64,000 nt of DNA, from positions 156,345 to 220,344 of the forward strand of contig CALVQW010000001.1 in NCBI GenBank assembly GCA_944358385.1. The letters are read 5' to 3'. The notes under the pieces are model-generated. The model had not been told where the DNA came from. It searched no databases and was given only the letters and a program-made list of their open reading frames with translations. This DNA comes from an uncultured Clostridia bacterium. GTDB lineage: Bacteria > Bacillota > Clostridia > Christensenellales > CAG-917. This document shows positions 61,606 to 64,000 of this stretch, one piece after another. The number at the start of each line of letters is the position of its first letter. Position 1 is the stretch's first letter. The position numbers and the translations under genes are program-made.

Positions 61606-61723
61606 GTAACCGAACGCAAAGAACATCAGGGCGAAACCTATGCGGTACTTCGAAGGATAAGAGTGGCCACTCACCGCAAGACATCGCATAGGACAGCGGT
61701 CCGGGAAATAAAGCGTTCGTTAC
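61606..61723 (+). ncRNA. Candidate structured RNA with an 11-bp closing stem
   Basis: GTAACCGAACGC (61606-61617) pairs with GCGTTCGTTAC (61713-61723) with a single bulge. An inner stem CCTATGCG / CGCATAGG (61637-61644 with 61685-61692) and an apical GAGTGGCCACTC palindrome (61661-61672) complete the fold. No open frame with start signals lies in the 222 bp between 61598 and 61821. The fold resembles no known class that I can name. Confidence 0.5.
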
Positions 61724-61820
61724 CATATTACAACTTAATCGCTGGGCTACCGGCATGACGAGCAAACTGCTTCGCTAACGGCAAAACGGGCAACCAAAAT
61801 TCAAATTTCAGGAGGCAAAA

Positions 61821-62084
61821 GTGGCAAAAGATAAGTATTCCAAGCGCCGCTGGTCCATTCCTTCCAAGAGGGCAAAGGGCTATGCGGAGGACAGAAAAGC
61901 AAAGGTGCATACCTACGGACCGAAGGAAGGCAAAGAGCTGACGGACTATGAGGCGGGGATCCGCTCCGGGTATCTTCAGGCGCAGTCCGACCACGCAGGC
62001 ATGTACAAGTACAAGAAAGCTCTCGCCGAGGGCAAGAGCAAACAGGAAGCGAGGGCTATCTCGCAGACCAGAGGCAAGAAATAA
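61821..62084 (+). CDS. Small basic protein, hypothetical
   Basis: The 87-residue lysine/arginine-rich protein (MAKDKYSKRRWSIPSKRAKG) ends SQTRGKK. It may bind nucleic acid. It starts with GTG after AGGAGG. From here on GC content rises toward the chromosomal level, unlike the preceding 5 kb. No family is recognised. Confidence 0.7.
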   Translation: MAKDKYSKRRWSIPSKRAKGYAEDRKAKVHTYGPKEGKELTDYEAGIRSGYLQAQSDHAGMYKYKKALAEGKSKQEARAISQTRGKK

Positions 62085-62095
62085 CGGAGGATAAA

Positions 62096-62446
62096 ATGGC
62101 AAAACAGATTTTCGTGGAAAGAGAAACTTTCGAGAAAAACGGCAGGACTTTCTTCTCCTACTTCATCAGGGGAAACATCCGCGGCAAGGATGTCAAGGTG
62201 GCGGTCGTTCCGCCCGACAAAGGCGGCTATACCGTGCTGGATATCGTGTTCGGCAACGAGATGTCGGCGGAACTCATTCTGAAGCCGTACGAGATCAAGG
62301 ACGAGTCTACCGGCAGAGTGATCGCGGGCAATTCCTACGCCGTGCAGACGGTGGACGAAGACGGCGAGATCTACGAGTGCAGCGTCAAGCCGTATCGTAA
62401 TTCGGACAAAGCCCTGCTCGCCATGCTCGTCAAACGGGCGGCATAA
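62096..62446 (+). CDS. Hypothetical protein, beta-rich
   Basis: The 116-residue protein (MAKQIFVERETFEKNGRTFF) is predicted mainly beta, with alternating strands GYTVLDIVFGNEMSAELIL. It could be a small single-domain binding protein of a conjugative element, but no family is recognised. It follows the basic protein by 11 bp and is probably cotranscribed. Confidence 0.7.
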   Translation: MAKQIFVERETFEKNGRTFFSYFIRGNIRGKDVKVAVVPPDKGGYTVLDIVFGNEMSAELILKPYEIKDESTGRVIAGNSYAVQTVDEDGEIYECSVKPYRNSDKALLAMLVKRAA

Positions 62447-62516
62447 AAAACCGATGTGTTTCTGCGGCTTACGGGAAACCGCGAGCCGCAGTTTTCAAAT
62501 CTTTCGGAGGTAAAAC

Positions 62517-63539
62517 ATGAACAACGAATTTTACGAACACAAGAAATCGGACGCGGTGAAATGGATCATCGTGTTCGTACTCATCGGTGTGCTGTTCGCA
62601 GGGATGATCGCCTCCCTCGTCATGTCCGCTCCGGACAAAACCGAGGAAAGCGAAGGCGGCGTCAATGTGGAAGCGGCAGCCAATGATTTTGAAGCAACAA
62701 TGCACAACACGGAGTTTATCTCTCTGAAAATGAGCGCTCAAGCCGTGACTGCGGCAGATAACTCCATCAGCAAGACTATCACGGCGACCGTTGCTCCCGC
62801 GACCGCTGCCAACAAGTATGTGGACTGGTCTGTTGCGTGGGGAGATGAAAGCAATGAATCAGACGTGACGCAATATGTCACGGTCACGCCCACTTCGAAC
62901 GGCAGTACGGTTGCGACCGTCACCTGCAAGCAGCCCTTCACCGGGAACATCATCGTGACCGTCACCACCCGCGAAAACGGGTATCAGGCAAGCTGCGTCG
63001 TGACCTATGTCGGTATGCCTACGGACATCGTACTGGATACCAATATCGGACAGGAAAACGGAGACTACGTCGTGGGTATCGGCGTGGCGTCCACCTTCAA
63101 TGTTTCCCTTACCAATCCGTTCGGAGAAGTGGGTGCCGGGTATGACGACATCAGCTGTGAAGTGTACGGCGTCGGCAATCTCATCCTCGGCTATATGGAG
63201 CACTACAACCAGAGCGGCAAAGATGTCTGGTACGACGCTTCGGACGAAACGGTATCCTTGGATACCATCAAGGACGACCTTATCTCCGTCACCTATTCGA
63301 ACGGCGTGCTTACGGTGAACTCCATCAAGTCCATCGAAAGCTACTACGAGCGTTCGCAGAGGATAGACTCCGGCCGTACCACAGCCTACTTCAACAAGTT
63401 CCGCTCTTTTGTGGACGACTGCTATTTCCAAGTGAAGATCACCGAAAACAATTCGGGCATCAGCAAGCTCATTGACGTCCGTTTTGATGACGAGGTGGTC
63501 ACGGGCGTATCCGTCAATGCGACCGAGATGAAGTTTTAA
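62517..63539 (+). CDS. Membrane-anchored Ig-like (Big-2-type) protein 1
   Basis: The 340-residue protein has a short cytoplasmic N-terminus, one membrane helix (IIVFVLIGVLFAGMIASLVM), then an extracytoplasmic region. Residues about 60-160 (KTITATVAPATAANKYVDWS, VTPTSNGSTVATVTC) resemble a bacterial Ig-like Big_2 domain. The C-terminal part (165-340) is unassigned. The next gene is a paralogue. GGAGG precedes the ATG. Confidence 0.7.
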   Translation: MNNEFYEHKKSDAVKWIIVFVLIGVLFAGMIASLVMSAPDKTEESEGGVNVEAAANDFEATMHNTEFISLKMSAQAVTAADNSISKTITATVAPATAANKYVDWSVAWGDESNESDVTQYVTVTPTSNGSTVATVTCKQPFTGNIIVTVTTRENGYQASCVVTYVGMPTDIVLDTNIGQENGDYVVGIGVASTFNVSLTNPFGEVGAGYDDISCEVYGVGNLILGYMEHYNQSGKDVWYDASDETVSLDTIKDDLISVTYSNGVLTVNSIKSIESYYERSQRIDSGRTTAYFNKFRSFVDDCYFQVKITENNSGISKLIDVRFDDEVVTGVSVNATEMKF

Positions 63540-63548
63540 GGAGGGACT

Positions 63549-64000
63549 ATGAAAAACGCAAGAAATGAGAAATTGCACATCAACCCGCAGGTCGTCTGCA
63601 TCCTGCTTCTCTCCCTGCTGCTCATCGCGTGCGTCGTGTGTATCGGGGTGCTGGGCGCGAACATGACTTCCCTGTCGGGACAGACTTCGGTGGAAGCCAC
63701 CGTCAAGCCCGCAGACAACAACACGGAAAGTGTTCCGAGCGGCGGCGTGCAGGGAGCCGAAGTCAAAGTTCAGAAGCTCGTGCTCTCGCAGGCTTCCGCG
63801 GCAGTGACGGCGGCAAACGGTTCTGTCAGTAAGACGCTTACCGCATATGTCTATCCGGAAGACGCCAAGAACAAAGCCGTGGACTGGACGATCGAATGGC
63901 TGGATACCGAAGAAACAAGGGACATTTCGGACTATCTGACGCTTGTTCCCGATTCGGACGGAAGCGCGACCGCGCAGCTCACCTGTTTGCAGGCGTTTGA
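63549..64000 (+). CDS. Membrane-anchored Ig-like protein 2, cut by the window end
   Basis: This reading frame begins with ATG at 63549 after GGAGGG and is open to the window edge (150 codons). It has an N-terminal membrane helix (VVCILLLSLLLIACVVCIGV) and an Ig-like region (KTLTAYVYPEDAKNKAVDWT, LTLVPDSDGSATAQLTC) aligned with residues 80-150 of the preceding protein. The pair looks like a tandem duplication that has diverged. Confidence 0.7.
   Translation, partial: MKNARNEKLHINPQVVCILLLSLLLIACVVCIGVLGANMTSLSGQTSVEATVKPADNNTESVPSGGVQGAEVKVQKLVLSQASAAVTAANGSVSKTLTAYVYPEDAKNKAVDWTIEWLDTEETRDISDYLTLVPDSDGSATAQLTCLQAF

Overview
The window looks like a chromosomal segment of a Gram-positive, endospore-forming Clostridia-type bacterium, probably an uncultured gut lineage. 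The evidence is the Firmicutes-type order khpA-rpsP-ffh-ylxM / ftsY-smc-rnc-plsX-rpmF, a large Alu-containing SRP RNA, the sporulation genes ylbJ and gpr, acetate fermentation genes, an NrdR-type ribonucleotide reductase locus and an F-type ATPase. The species cannot be named from sequence alone. Core genes are GC-rich. Three stretches are clearly more AT-rich (about 25.0-26.4 kb, 41.7-43.2 kb and 57.0-61.8 kb) and behave as accessory DNA.

Layout. 1-11.5 kb: housekeeping genes on the minus strand (SRP proteins, SMC, RNase III, phospholipid synthesis, L32, AckA-Pta). 11.6-17 kb: plus-strand tmcAL, a permuted family 3 glycosidase, ylbJ and an HTH protein. 17.5-24.7 kb: minus-strand TIM-barrel isomerase, acyl-CoA synthetase, RluA, rRNA-type methyltransferase and IleS. 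24.9-29.6 kb: tRNA-Gly, a low-GC DUF3800 gene, a two-gene ABC exporter and a TIR-methyltransferase fusion. 29.7-41.3 kb: SRP RNA, PLP-precursor kinase, EF-G-like GTPase, MurI-like racemase, Gpr, S20, and a divergent pair of cell-surface loci (subtilase plus WG-repeat protein; beta-propeller/SH3-like membrane protein). 41.4-43.2 kb: tRNA-Pro followed by two toxin-antitoxin pairs. 43.4-47.1 kb: class I ribonucleotide reductase with paired NrdR boxes. 47.3-53.6 kb: ATP synthase operon. 53.9-55.9 kb: GPH-type sugar symporter. 55.9-64 kb: a repeat cluster containing a MITE-like insertion, then a mobile element with a serine recombinase, a LexA-like repressor, small zinc-ribbon proteins, a sigma-like factor, candidate structured RNAs and tandem Ig-like membrane proteins that run off the window.

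Most notable observations. (1) The ATP synthase operon has no atpH; instead the alpha subunit carries about 73 extra N-terminal residues that resemble the C-terminal domain of delta, and subunit c has an extra signal-like helix plus an acidic linker. (2) A TIR domain is fused to a class I methyltransferase. (3) Several genes lack a ribosome binding site and have a -10 box 6-7 nt before the start codon, so they are probably leaderless. (4) The mobile element has large stem-loop RNA candidates and a long nested inverted repeat between the recombinase and the repressor. (5) A roughly 278-bp MITE-like element can be recognised because an uninterrupted copy of its target lies a few hundred bases away.
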